A stretch of 64,000 nt of DNA, taken from the NCBI GenBank assembly GCA_905178155.1, contig CAJINV010000011.1:643982-707981 (forward strand), written 5' to 3'. Position 1 is the first letter of the stretch. The number at the start of each line of letters is the position of its first letter. Source of the DNA: Amoebophrya sp. A120 (taxonomy: Eukaryota > Sar > Dinophyceae > Syndiniales > Amoebophryaceae). Both the position numbers and the translations under genes were made by a program. Shown here one piece after another: positions 1-10,243 of the stretch. The notes below the pieces were generated by a model. That model saw only the letters and a program-made list of their open reading frames with translations. It was not told the DNA's origin and made no database searches.

Positions 1-482
1 ATAAGAATATCAAATCCAACTCCAACACCTTCACTACCTCCCTCGGCACCTTTCCGCGCCGGAGGATGCTGAAACACATCCCGGAGGTCGAAGTTGTCAC
101 GGAATACCTGCAAGAGTACGCGAAGCGGATCCCGGAGAACAGTATCGACTACATTTTACTGGGCAACGCGCTCTGCATGGTAGACGACGTGGAGAAAATT
201 TTGCAAGATTTGAAACGGTTGCTCAAACCGGAGACGGGCCGGATTTTCTTCTCCGAGCACGTGGCGGCGCTCCCGCGGAACTCCTGGCGCCGGAAGCGCC
301 AGGACTGGCTCAACCCGTGGTGGGCGCGGGTCAGCGACGGCTGCAACTGCAACCGGGACTCGCTGTCCAGCATGGCAAGCGTGTTCGGGAAGGATTTCGA
401 CCTCGTCAGTTTTGAGATTGACAGCTGCGGTACGTGTCCCTGGAACGCTTTGTTTCAGGTAGGATTGGGGCGGAAGAAGTAG
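1..482 (+). CDS. METTL7-like SAM-dependent methyltransferase, 3' part only
   Basis: The frame is open from the window edge to the TAG at 480-482, so the gene starts upstream and only about 159 C-terminal residues are present. An internal ATG lies at 66. The sequence matches the C-terminal half of the METTL7/TMT1 family: an 'IDYILLGNALCMVDD' strand-turn, a helix ending LLKPETG, then 'RIFFSEHVA', a Trp-rich stretch and 'VSDGCNCNRDS', which corresponds to the family's DGC.LTRE segment near the C-terminus. The family transfers methyl groups from SAM, to thiols in the animal members. The N-terminal SAM-binding GxGxG motif would be outside the window. No introner lies in the visible part. Family assignment is fairly secure; substrate is unknown. 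Confidence 0.7.
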   Translation, partial: KNIKSNSNTFTTSLGTFPRRRMLKHIPEVEVVTEYLQEYAKRIPENSIDYILLGNALCMVDDVEKILQDLKRLLKPETGRIFFSEHVAALPRNSWRRKRQDWLNPWWARVSDGCNCNRDSLSSMASVFGKDFDLVSFEIDSCGTCPWNALFQVGLGRKK

Positions 483-1368
483 AAAGGTCGTGTGTAGGAA
501 AAACTTGTTTATCCACATGGAGTAAGTAGTAGATGACAGTTTGTTGTATAGTGCTGTAAAAATCTTAGTCTACTCCGTGAAGGTCGTACCTACTACTAGG
601 TCGTGCAGTTGTAGTTCCGCTCATGACGGAGATGTTGATATTAAGACTTTTTTGGATTGCAGATTGTAGGCCGTGTGGCCTCCGACGGGTCGTGCACGCG
701 CTTACCTAAATGCCATCTTCATATTAGCACGCAGATGATCACGTCGCACACGAGTTTCAGCAAAGCACTAGTCGGTTAGACTGCTTGTTGGAGCGTGTGC
801 AAGATCGAGTTTGTCCAAGAAGAGTACCGCTAAATGACTCTTCCATGATGTTTTCTTCGATTTACACTATGAAAAGCCTACCCAGCACCTCCTCAATTGT
901 ATAATTTTTTTTGGAATATACGTAATGGCGCAAAAAAGTCCAGTGGTCCAAGACGGGAGGTTAATATTCCAATCTACCTAGTAGCGCACGACCTTATTTT
1001 CGTGAAGACGGTGGCCCCACACTATTACATTTGTTGGGAGATCATGAAACTGTTTCGAACTTTTAACTGTATTTGTTTTGGTTCAGGCGGTACAAAGCAA
1101 AAATGAATCCGTCTCGCAATACTGAGCAGCTGCAGAAGTAAAGCGGCAGTTTGTCCTCGTAGCCACCTCGAGCACGTGTTCCGGTCTCCTGTTGAAATCG
1201 TTTTTCCTCCAATTTTGTTTGAAAAGCCGCATCTTCCCTGCGCCAGAAGAATGTCGAGCGCTGAACTAGAATTGCGTATTTTCAATAGCACGTCGCAGCG
1301 GTTTGTAAATACTGTCTTACGATCCACCACTACATCAAAAAGAAAAAATCAAGAGGAATAAAAGGAGA
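483..1368. other. intergenic spacer
   Basis: About 890 bp without a convincing gene; the short open frames have no recognisable content. An AGTAAGTA octamer lies at 521-528, shortly after the methyltransferase stop. The stretch before 1369 is purine-rich (aaaagaaaaaatcaag) and is probably the 5' leader of the next gene. Confidence 0.5.
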
Positions 1369-1965
1369 ATGGCCTCGTCGTTCGCTTTCGGCGCCGCTTT
1401 CGCGTCCGTTTACTCTCTCGCACGGTACTCCAAGCACGTTGACCCTCCGGTAGACGATTGGAAGCATCACCACACCGGGCATGATCCAACCTCCGCGTCG
1501 GGATCATCTATTTCAAGCAGCTCTTCATCTAGAGCACCGTTGGCCCAGCCTCCTCCCGGGGCGGCGGTGAAGCATCCAGCACAATTCATGCCGTCCCAAG
1601 TACTCCGGCAACATCAACATCAACATCCCCGCGCCACCAAGTCGACCGCGGTGCGGTGGGCGCAGCTTCACCGCTTTTCCAAGCGTGTGTTTCTCTGCGG
1701 TGTTACGACGGGATTATTGCATTTTCTGTTCACGAAACGCTACCACTACTTCTCGTCCCTCGCGTTAGACCGCTTGAAGGACGACAAAGCCCTGATGAAC
1801 TTCGCCGATTTCGCCCCGCCCGTACCGGGGATGAAGCCGATTCCGGTGGAGGAGATGGGGGACGGGGAAACGCTGGAGGAAATTCAGGCGGAGGAGCAGC
1901 GCTTGTTAAAAGAGCTGGAACGGAACGACCGGGACAGGAAACGATTTGCGGTCTGGACGTCGTGA
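1369..1965 (+). CDS. small predicted membrane protein, unknown
   Basis: Single-exon frame of 198 aa starting at an ATG after a purine-rich leader (ggagaATGg). The N-terminus is hydrophobic with small residues (FAFGAAFASVYSLA). Then comes a Ser/His/Pro-rich low-complexity stretch (residues about 30-90), a second hydrophobic helix (VFLCGVTTGLLHFLF, about 108-122), and a charged C-terminal helix (EEIQAEEQRLLKELERNDRD). I recognise no family. The next gene has the same order of parts (N-terminal hydrophobic helix, central 'LxCGV' membrane helix, C-terminal EAQRLL helix), so the two may be diverged tandem copies. Position suggests nothing more about function. Confidence 0.6.
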   Translation: MASSFAFGAAFASVYSLARYSKHVDPPVDDWKHHHTGHDPTSASGSSISSSSSSRAPLAQPPPGAAVKHPAQFMPSQVLRQHQHQHPRATKSTAVRWAQLHRFSKRVFLCGVTTGLLHFLFTKRYHYFSSLALDRLKDDKALMNFADFAPPVPGMKPIPVEEMGDGETLEEIQAEEQRLLKELERNDRDRKRFAVWTS

Positions 1966-2439
1966 AATTATTTGTTCCTCAGACGGCTGCTGGTGGGCAA
2001 CGTTTTCGTTTGCTCTTGTTTTCTTCATTCAGAGCAGGGACATTCAAAAATAAAACCGTTCTACTTCAAAAGATTCCGCATGTTTCTGGCTGGTACGTGT
2101 GGTATTTGGTCATGAACACGACAAGGATTCGTCAGAAGTTTCTCTCTACCTCCTGTTGTTGGCGTGTGTACAAAACTGCACGATTTTTGTTGGTGCGTGC
2201 TTGGTAGGTCGTGACACTGCTGTTCTATTGATGCTGCAAAAAATAAAAAAGCTGTCGCAAAAATAAACTTGGAGACTGTTTTTATCGGAATACTTATCCA
2301 GAGAGTAAGTAGCTGAGGCGAGCGAATGAATTATGCGCTTTGATAAAGAACGATGACGATCAGTCGAGAAGTAGATCATCTCGGATATCAAGAATATAGA
2401 AGCGTAAAAACTACCCTTACCGTACAAAGCAGAACCACC
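1966..2439. other. intergenic spacer
   Basis: About 470 bp, AT-richer than the flanking genes, with no convincing coding content. A second AGTAAGTA octamer is at 2304-2311. Confidence 0.45.
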
Positions 2440-2844
2440 ATGCGAACTTTTATGTATGCCGCGCTGTCTGTCGGCGCGGTGTACCCCTTTGCACGGATGC
2501 TACAGTCTTTTGAGCCCAGCATGAGCACGCCGCAGAAGCTGCAGCGGTACCGACTTTTCGCCGGGGGCTTGCTCCTCTGCGGGGTCAGCGCCGTCGGCCT
2601 GAAAATGCTAAAGGACTGGAACGCAGAGCGGATGAAGGTGCGGCAGCCCCCCGCGCAGGAGAAGGGCCGAAGGCTCACCTTAGAGGAAGTGGAGCGGCAG
2701 AGCCGGGCGCAACTGGAAGCTTCGCCGGTAAGTCCGCAGGTTCAGCTCCAGGATTTGGGGGGCGAAGAGTGGGCCGCGGTCAGACAGGAAGCGCAAAGAC
2801 TGTTAGAAGAAAGAAATACTATTAACCGGGCAGTGTCAACATAG
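2440..2844 (+). CDS. small predicted membrane protein, possible paralogue of the 1369 gene
   Basis: 134 aa from the ATG in ACCACCATGC. The open frame extends upstream to 2353 with another ATG, but the 2440 start has the better context and puts the hydrophobic N-terminus (MRTFMYAALSVGAVYPFA) first. A second hydrophobic segment (LFAGGLLLCGVSAVGL) spans about residues 39-54. The rest is charged and helical, with EEWAAVRQEAQRLLEER near the end. No family recognised. The pattern resembles the preceding gene, including the CGV motif in the second helix and the EAQRLL/EEQRLL C-terminal helix. A mitochondrial or endomembrane location is possible but is a guess. Confidence 0.55.
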   Translation: MRTFMYAALSVGAVYPFARMLQSFEPSMSTPQKLQRYRLFAGGLLLCGVSAVGLKMLKDWNAERMKVRQPPAQEKGRRLTLEEVERQSRAQLEASPVSPQVQLQDLGGEEWAAVRQEAQRLLEERNTINRAVST

Positions 2845-3253
2845 TGCAAATTAATTTGGATGTCTGTCTCATTATAAGTATCAGGTTGTAGCACATACCC
2901 AAACATCATCTACCTTGGCCGCGCATGGGGAACCTGTGGCGGTCTCGCTCTTCCTTGTTGCTAGTCAAAAAGGTCGCCGTGTTCTTATGAGCGAGGAAAG
3001 AGTCGCTTTTTTTTCGATTTTGATGCAGATGACAAGTGTCTTCGACCTGCTTGTTGAGAACAAAACCAGATCAGCTACGTTCTTGCGATCTCTTTTTTTT
3101 CCGGCTGAAAAAAGCGCAAGGTCTTTCGGTTTTGAAACCGATCAGCGAAGTGGGACGTTGGAATTTGATGATCCTAGGATCCAACGAACAAATCGATCAT
3201 GGTTCTTCATTCCAGCACACTCAGCAAATCCTGAGCTCGACATTTAGATTACC
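2845..3253. other. intergenic spacer / 5' leader of the Der gene
   Basis: About 410 bp. Overlapping short frames are present on the + strand but none has recognisable content. It probably holds the 3' end of the upstream transcript and the 5' leader of the GTPase gene. Confidence 0.4.
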
Positions 3254-6200
3254 ATGAAGCCGGGAGGACTCTTTACCCGCGTTGCCAGCGTTCAGTTTTC
3301 CTGCTCCAAATCTACTTCATCGGCGCAGCACATATCTTCGGCGCCATTTCTTATGGAAGAGATTGGCAACAGCGTGAGCAGTCGGGGCGCCCGGGGCGCC
3401 CGCCCCCCGCCGACCTGGCGAAAGACCCGCAAGACCGACCGCTGTGCACCAGCTGCGGGGACGAGTGGTTCTCGTGCTGGATCAATAGTCCTCGAGCTGC
3501 CTAGGACCCCCGCAGTTCCGCATTTACTTCTCCGTGCCGGAAGCGCCGGACGTCGAGAGCGGGGTAACAGAAGCGGAAGGAGCACCTCCTTCGCACTCAT
3601 TTCGTCGACGCCGCTACAACCCGTAGGGCCCCATGCTGCACCGGGACCCCACTACGCTTTCCACACGAGTAGGACGACCCGCCGAACCTTTGCGTCCCGC
3701 AGCACAAAAAACCGGGTGAAAAATAAGATGAGTTTGCTGCGCAACCCGAACCTGTTCAGCAACGCACGGGAGGTGAAGATCGCCGTCGTGGGGCGGGCGA
3801 ATGTGGGTAAGTCAACGCTCTTCAACCGCTTGGTTTCCGGCTCGGCGAAGAGCGCCAAGGCCATCGTGCACAACCGCGCGGGCACCACCCGGGACCGGTT
3901 GGAGGGGACCGGCGTGTTCGGCTCTCTGATCGTGCACGCCGTGGACACGGGGGGCGTGGAAGATTTGCGCACCACCGTGAAGAGCAACATCCTCGCGCAG
4001 ATGCGGGCCCAGGCGCGGGCGGCCCTTCTGGAGGCGGAGGTGATCCTCTTCGTGGTGGATGCGAAAGCGGGGATCACGCCACTGGACGTGCAGGCAGCCC
4101 AGGACCTGATCCACAACGACGCGGAGCTGTTGCCGCTCGTGAAGAACTTGGACTCGCACTTGAAAAAGATGCAGCAAGGAACAGCTACAGGGAGGACCAC
4201 TACTGCTGCTCTGGGTGGCGAAGGCGATACAGCTGCTGCGGCAAGGGAGAATGCCTCCTGTGCAGCTCACGCTGCGTCTGCAGGCGACGAGGAGTGCATC
4301 TTCGGAAGCGGTATTGACGCCTCTACAACAGGAAGTAGGAGGAATAAACAGCGCAATGCTGCTACTGCAACTGCTGCTGCTGACAAAAATCTTCGAGGCA
4401 GAAGTGGTACTAAAAGCGCCGTCGACTCGAGACACGCCAGCGGTGAGAACCCGGCTTCCGGGAGCAGGCCACTGAAGAGTTTGATTCTGGTCGCCAACAA
4501 GGCAGACGGCGGCTATGTTGGGGACTGGGCTGCGGACTGCTACGACCTGAACCTGGGCGATCCGGTGGCGATTTCCGCCATGCACAACCAGGGGCTGGAC
4601 CACCTGTACGACCGAATCACGCTATATCCAGGAAAAAACACCCATCCCCATCCAATTTGTAATGCAAAACATGCATCAAGAGCAGCGTTTGTCATTTCAA
4701 AAATGGATGGGGATGGATATTTTTTCCTGGATACGCTAGAATTGGACTACCACCCCAAGGGGGATGATGAAGAGGACGAGGTACATGATTCAACTAGAAA
4801 ATATGTAAAATTCTATATGACTTTTGTGTAGTACAACAAGTACAATCGTGGTGTCCCTTGCTGTGCAGTGTGCTGCTGGTGCAGTCTGTCTGCATAGTAC
4901 CTTCGGAGCTTCTGCGAGTTTATTTCTGTCATCAACTTCATGTCCGTCAACACTTTCCGAAATAATATGTCAGGACGAGGACTTGCACGGGAGCTGCTCG
5001 CGCCGCGAAGTAGACGAGGACCGGGCACAACTTCTGAGTGGTTTTGAGGGCAGCAGCAGCAGCGCGTCGGGTTACCATCCGCAGGACGAGGTGCAGGAGA
5101 AGCGGAAATTCTACGAAGAGATCAGGGAGAACGAGGAAATTCTTATCCTGCGCAAAAGTATCGTACTCAGAGTAATTGCGGTCATGCATTAGAAACAAGG
5201 TCCGAGCACGGGGACAGAGTCCCCGTGCGGCGACCTTCCGGCATTTGTCTGGGACGAGTTCGGCGGCTGTGGTGGCACGGGGCAGGCAGGCCCCTGCAGC
5301 TCGGTGTCTCTGTGTGTCCTGCATCCATTCCCTGATCCGCGACAGACCTGCGGACGGAGCTCCTCTGACTGCTTGCCCACACTGGGTCCGTTAGCCTACC
5401 ACGAACAAAGAGAAAAGAAAAGAAGAAGCTGGCCCATAGCGCCGGCGATGTAGCTGGCCCCCAGGTCATGGCGCGGGGACCGAGTCCCCGCGCTGACCTA
5501 GGGCTTTTGCCCCTGGGCCGTGCGGCTAGTTCCCGGGAAGCGCCCACAGCTGGCCCCTAGGTCATCACGCGCGGACCGAGTCCCCACGCTCACCCAGGGC
5601 CTTTGCCCCCGGGCCATGCGGTTAGTTTCCGGGAAGCGCCCAAAGCAGCTGGCCCCTAGGTCATGACGCGGGGACCGAGTCCCCGCGCTGACCTAGGGCC
5701 TTTGCCCCTGGGCCGTGTGGTTAGTTTCCGCCCGGGAACGAAGCGCCCGAAGCTGGCCCCTAGGTCATGACGCGGGGACCGAGTCCCCGCGCTGACCTAG
5801 GGCTTTTGCCNNNNNNNNNNNNNNNNNNNNNNNNNNNNNNNNNNNNNNNNNNNNNNNNNNNNNNNNNNNNNNNNNNNNNNNNNNNNNNNNNNNNNNNNNN
5901 NNNNNNNNNNNNNNNNNNNNNNNNNNNNNNNNNNNNNNNNNNNNNNNNNNNNNNNNNNNNNNNNNNNNNNNNNNNNNNNNNNNNNNNNNNNNNNNNNNNN
6001 NNNNNNNNNNNNNNNNNNNNNNNNNNNNNNNNNNNNNNNNNNNNNNNNNNNNNNNNNNNNNNNNNNNNNNNNNNNNNNNNNNNNNNNNNNNNNNNNNNNN
6101 NNNNNNNNNNNNNNNNNNNNNNNNNNNNNNNNNNNNNNNNNNNNNNNNNNNNNNNNNNNNNNNNNNNNNNTGTCCGGGGTGTGTTCGGGGTGTGGCCTGC

Positions 6201-9200
6201 AAATTACAAATCACGATGCTACGGACCCACTTTGCATACCCCAGAACACACCCAAAAGCTTCAAAAGTTCTGGTTTGCTGCAGTTTAAATAGTAATGTCT
6301 TGACTAAGGCAAAACCGCATTACAAATTTCCTTTCTAATGCTGAGCAAATTTGTAACGCGATTTCTACTAGTACGATCACGATGCTTTTGCATTTCATAA
6401 TTCTGCGTCGCTGGCAACGCGAAGAGGAGGCCGAGGAACAACGAGGCGTGATTATCGACGAAGGTGGAGCCGATAAGTATTCGGATGTTGATTTTTTACC
6501 ACTCCCGGCGTTCGTCGAGGACGATCTTTTGCGCGAGGAGGGGGATGAAAATATAAACGACAAACACGTCCAGGATTTCCAACACGACGACGACTTCGAC
6601 CTAAGCCACCCAGCCGACGTATCAAATGCAGAAATGTCTGGGTCTGGAGCAAAGCAACTTGTCATGCTAAATCTGAATCATGTAAAAATCAGTGTTGCGT
6701 GATTACCAAAAGCTGTCCACTTTTGACCTAATCGAGAGGCAGTTTCTCATGCAGGACAGGCATGATAGAACTCTCACGGATGAATCTGTCATGCTATGTC
6801 CTACATACCAGACCTCATGGGCCATGGAAAGCCTGCGTAACAAGTCTGGCACTCTTTGCAGTTGATACGACGAGGACAACCGCGACCAGCGACCCCCGAT
6901 CATCGAGTTCAGAGAGGACGGGCACGAAGATTATCACACAGAAAAAAGCCTGCAGGGCATATTTGTAATGCAAAAATAAACACACAGAAAAAAAATGGGC
7001 GGCCTCATAGCATGCGACTTAGGATATGCAACGCAAATTTTTTTGTCAATTTATTTTTGCATTACAAATATGACCTGCCAGCTTTTTTCTGTGTGACAAA
7101 GATTTTGTATTGCCGAAGGAAGATGACTTAGAGGTACCAATCGAAGACGACGTAGAGCAGCAGTTCGAGCAGGAGGAAGAAGATAATATCGAGCCGGATC
7201 CGGACGAAGAGTCTTTCTTTGAAAGTCGACGTATTAAAACGACAAGGAGACCACAGGGTAAGAGCAATAAACTGGTAGGAGCCAAGAACATCGAAAGTAG
7301 CCCGCCGGACGAGGAAAACCGCGCTAACATCCTCACAAGCAGCAGCAGCAGCAGTAGCAGTCTTGGTGCTGCTAGTACCTCCAGCTCCACCTCACCAGGA
7401 GGAAAAAGCTCGTCTAGATCAACGAAGCCAGATGAAATTACCACTACGACCACTTCTTCCGTGGACGATCTGTCTGAGGAGGAGCTGTTGGAGCTTGATG
7501 CACAGTGGAAGTACCCCAACCTCACGCAGGAGCAGCGGAAATCCTTGCTGTACTTCGCCCGCCACCCGGGCTGCTCGTCCCTCTCGCTGGACCAGGATCC
7601 GGTGCTGAAGCACCTGGTATCCCAGTCCGTCTACGAGAAGGCCGCGCTGAGTGGCGGCGTGGACGCGCTGCGCAAACTCGTGCCCGGCGCGCGCGACGAG
7701 CAGCGCAAGTGGGACGCGGCGGCGCACCTGCGGGACCAGATCATGGGCCAGAAGCGGGAGGCGGACTTGGTCGAACGGGCGCTGAAAATCGCGGTCGTGG
7801 GAGTGCCCAACACCGGGAAGTCCAGTCTGATCAACGCGCTGCTGGGAAAACAGCGGGTGATCACCCACTTTGAAGCGGGGACCACGATCGATTCGGTCAC
7901 CTGCGAGTGGGTGTATCGGGGGCGAAAAATGAAATTGATCGACACCTGCGGTGTCTACCGGCGGGGCCGCGAGATCCAGGACCCGGAAACCGGGAAGTCC
8001 ATGATCGAACCCGGTATGGGAACGGTGAAAGCGATCCGGCGAGCGAACCTCGTGATTCTCTGCATCGATGCCACCATGTACAGCACCAATCCGCATTGCA
8101 CGCCGAGCTCCCGGTATCCGAGAAAAGAAAGACGATTGTACGGTGTAACGTTTTTTGGGGCAACAGCATGACAAATCTTCTGTCTAGCATGAGCGGATAG
8201 CACGTCGAACCTGTCATGCGCGGATAGCACTTCAAAACCACCACGCGCTTGAGTGGACGCTGTAATCCATGTCCAGCATGACAGACGCAATCATCTTGCG
8301 TCTTGCGCATCACAAAGTTACACTAACAATGTTTCTTTCCTGTATACCCGGGAAATCAAGATTGCGAAGTTGATCACGCGGACGCAGTATGCTTTGCAAA
8401 TATCGATCTCAGTCTGGATTTGTGATGCGAAAGTTGAAGGAGTGATGCATGGCTAGTAATGACGACTTTTTTTGTCATGCTGTGAAACTCAGTTTGTCAT
8501 GCAAAACACGCTAGAACAAACGAAACGACGCGCAATTATACCACCCGAAAAATTTGTGATGCGTGGATGCCGTACAGAGCAACGCTCTGTCATGCAAGAC
8601 TCAGCAACACAAAGCCGTTGCGTCTTTCCAGAGGACCGTAGACATATTTGCAGTGGATACGCAGGAGCGGCCGCTGATTGTCTGCGTGAACAAGTGGGAC
8701 CTGGTATCCTATGTAAAAACGTCCCCACCCCATAGTTGTCATGCAGATTTGCATCTACAGAAAATCTGTAATGCGCATTCCCATGAGAAAAATCAAATTT
8801 GAATTTCTAGTCGTGCTCTGAGATTTGTAATGCTGCAAACAGGATAAGAGGGCGTGTTTGTGATGCGGCTGTCCTTGCTAAACTGCACTACCCTACAGAC
8901 GGAAACGTGTCATGCATAACTCACAAAACTTGGAGACTTGTGTTGCACACTTACCAACTGGACTACGGGGTGGGGACGTTTTTACTCAGGATGCCTGGTA
9001 AAGGAGGGGCCGGAAAAGCGGAAATACCAGGAGGAGATCTTGCAACGGCTGAACACGGGGGTGCACGAGTGCCTGGGGGACGTGCCGACGGTGTTCTGCT
9101 CCGCGAAATTTCAGCAAAATCTCGCCGTCTTGATGGACAAAGCGCTCGTGTTGGAGAAGCGGTCCTCTGCGCGGATCGCCACCGCGAAATTAAATCAGTG

Positions 9201-9558
9201 GTTCCAGGCGTGGTCGCAGCACTGGCCCGCGCCGTGGAAGGACGGGCAGAAACAACAGGTAAAGTACGTCTCGCAGGTGCGGTCCCGGCCGCCCACCTTC
9301 GTGATGTGGACGAATACGTGGGGCACGTTGCCGCAGAACTACTTGCGGCACATGTGCAAGGCCCTGAAGGACGAGTTTAACATGCGCGGGACGATCCTGC
9401 GCGTGGTTTTGCGGACCACGCTGATGCCGAAGCTGAACAAGAAACTCACGCGGGAGGAGCTGACGAAGTGGAAACGGATGGGGCCGCGGCAGGCGGAGGC
9501 AGCAGTGAAACAGTTCAAAAAACGCTTTCCGGAGCGGATGCGGTCGGAAACCTCGTGA
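3254..9558 (+). CDS. der: Der/EngA-type double GTPase, nine exons
   Basis: Organellar-type ribosome-assembly GTPase with two tandem G domains and a C-terminal KH-like domain. Deduced exons: 3254-4624, 4739-4780, 4974-5143, 6405-6619, 6873-6931, 7104-8114, 8352-8387, 8665-8704, 8999-9558. Together they give 3504 nt, 1167 aa, with the frame kept at every join. Domain 1 (about residues 174-430) shows GRANVGKST, GTTRDR, DTGG, NKAD and SAMH, with a roughly 110-aa Ala/Ser/Thr-rich insert before NKAD. A long acidic linker follows. Domain 2 (about 845-1030) shows GVPNTGKSS, GTTIDS (usual GTTRDS), DTCG and NKWD. The C-terminus (LNQWF...YVSQVRSRPPTFVMW...) fits the Der KH-like domain. About 170 N-terminal residues precede domain 1 and are rich in Arg/Ser/Ala, consistent with an organelle targeting peptide (inferred). 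Seven introns are TIR elements; one is GT-AG. Confidence 0.9.
4625..4733. mobile_element. introner in der, mini-element with CGCTA duplication
   Basis: 109 bp. TIRs start TATCCAGGAAAAAACACCCA and end in its near complement ...TTTTTTCCTGGATA. It is flanked by CGCTA at 4620-4624 and 4734-4738. Element plus one repeat is 114 bp, a multiple of three without an in-frame stop, so the frame stays open whether or not it is removed. Contains TTTGTAATGC. Confidence 0.85.
4781..4973 (+). other. GT-AG spliceosomal intron in der
   Basis: 193 bp, GTACAT...TGTCAG, phase 0, no TIRs or flanking repeat. It contains stops and is not a multiple of three; removal joins GAG to GAC and continues the acidic linker frame. 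Confidence 0.75.
5452..5810. repeat. GC-rich satellite, about 96-104 bp unit, hairpin-forming
   Basis: Four tandem copies begin at 5452, 5548, 5647 and 5751, each starting AGCTGGCCC; the last runs into the gap. Each unit holds a strong hairpin: GCGGGGAC / GTCCCCGC around CGA, extended by CCTAGGTCA / TGACCTAGG. A related hairpin (GCACGGGGAC...GTCCCCGTGC) lies near 5206-5228. It sits inside the introner, not in an exon. Confidence 0.85.
5811..6170. other. assembly gap (360 N)
   Basis: Run of undetermined bases that starts inside the fourth satellite copy. The true array length is unknown and the gap is probably caused by the repeat. Confidence 1.
6620..6867. mobile_element. introner in der, TCTGGGTCTGG family, CGACG duplication
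   Basis: Starts TATCAAATGCAGAAATGTCT followed by GGGTCTGG; the right end (GTCTGGCACTCTTTGCAGTTGATA) is degenerate. CGACG at 6615-6619 and 6868-6872. Removal gives GCC GAC GAG GAC AAC in frame. Confidence 0.85.
6932..7098. mobile_element. introner in der, nearly palindromic mini-element, AAGAT duplication
   Basis: 167 bp. Arms of about 47 bp start TATCACACAGAAAAAAGCC and include GCATATTTGTAATGCAAAAA; the other arm is their near complement. AAGAT at 6927-6931 and 7099-7103. Removal gives GAA GAT TTT GTA TTG, extending the acidic linker. Confidence 0.85.
8115..8346. mobile_element. introner in der, CCCGG duplication
   Basis: 232 bp. Imperfect TIR TATCCGAGAAAAGAAA / TTTCTTTCCTGTATA. CCCGG at 8110-8114 and 8347-8351. 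It interrupts GTPase domain 2 after DTCG and before NKWD; removal gives TCC CGG GAA ATC AAG. Carries GCATGACAAA and GCATCACAAA cores. Confidence 0.85.
8388..8659. mobile_element. introner in der, diverged TCTGGGTCTGG family, CGCAG duplication
   Basis: 272 bp. Ends TATGCTTTGCAAATATCGAT and ...ATATTTGCAGTGGATA. CGCAG at 8383-8387 and 8660-8664. It lies only 36 bp after the previous exon start; removal yields ACG CAG GAG CGG CCG, leading into NKWD. Confidence 0.85.
8705..8993. mobile_element. introner in der, GTCCCCACCCCA family, CCTGG duplication
   Basis: 289 bp. TIR TATCCTATGTAAAAACGTCC / GGGGACGTTTTTACTCAGGATG; the last base is G, not A. CCTGG at 8700-8704 and 8994-8998. Removal gives GAC CTG GTA AAG GAG straight after NKWD. 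Confidence 0.9.
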
Positions 9559-10243
9559 GGAGAGTAAGTACTTATAGATCCGAGGCGAAAGTACTAGATC
9601 AGGCAAATATAATTGCGCAGCCTAGACAGATTTTTTTGTGACCACCTACAAACCGAGAGGACAAGACAGAGTGGCAAACAAGGAGAAGGAAAGCACCAAT
9701 GATCTGTGTGAAGGTCTTAAGGTACAGAAGAGCTTTTTCGCCGAAAGCAAATAAGCTGTGTAGAAGAAGAAACTCGGTTGACAGAATAAACAGAATCGAG
9801 AGCAGGCTTTAGATGTCAACATCGAAAGTCGGTGAAATCACGAAGACAGCAGCTTCACACAAGATATAAAATCGGTAGCTTCAACACGTGGTTTCGCTTG
9901 GCCGCGTTGTACAACTCGCGCATGAAGACTTCGATCGACCGTGCGAAATCGCAGTGAAGACCACAGTGGGTTTTTAGCCCATATACGGTTTCTTTAGGAT
10001 TCTTCGCTACACTTCTTGTTTCCACTCGAAAGCATTTATTTTTACACCAAGTGTAGAAAAAAAGGGCTTCATACAGTTTGTTGAATCACAGCACAAAAGA
10101 GTACTTCGTTCGCGCGAGTACAGCCAGATCAAGCTCGTACTAGCACAACTTAAAATACCGTCAGACACTATAATCTTCAGAAGCTTTATCACAACCGTCG
10201 TGTTGTTGGTGCCGAAGGAACCAGAACAGGTCCAAGAAGGATC
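9559..10243. other. intergenic spacer
   Basis: About 685 bp with no convincing gene. AGTAAGTA at 9563-9570, a few bases after the der stop. The rest probably contains the 5' leader of the 10244 gene. Confidence 0.45.

Larger units (their letters stand above)
5144..6399. mobile_element. oversized introner in der, ATTCT duplication, with nested satellite and gap
   Basis: Left end TATCCTGCGCAAAAGTATCG and right end ...GATCACGATGCTTTTGCATTTCATA are imperfect inverted repeats of the same family as the element at 26084. ATTCT flanks both sides (5139-5143, 6400-6404). Removal gives GAG GAA ATT CTG CGT CGC in frame. The element is swollen to about 1.26 kb by a GC-rich tandem repeat and 360 undetermined bases. 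Confidence 0.75.

Noticed and set aside
483-1368. Short frames near 897-1361 as a gene
   Set aside because: Too short, overlapping on both strands and without recognisable content.
5765-6288. Open frames spanning the N gap
   Set aside because: They are open only because the undetermined bases contain no stop.
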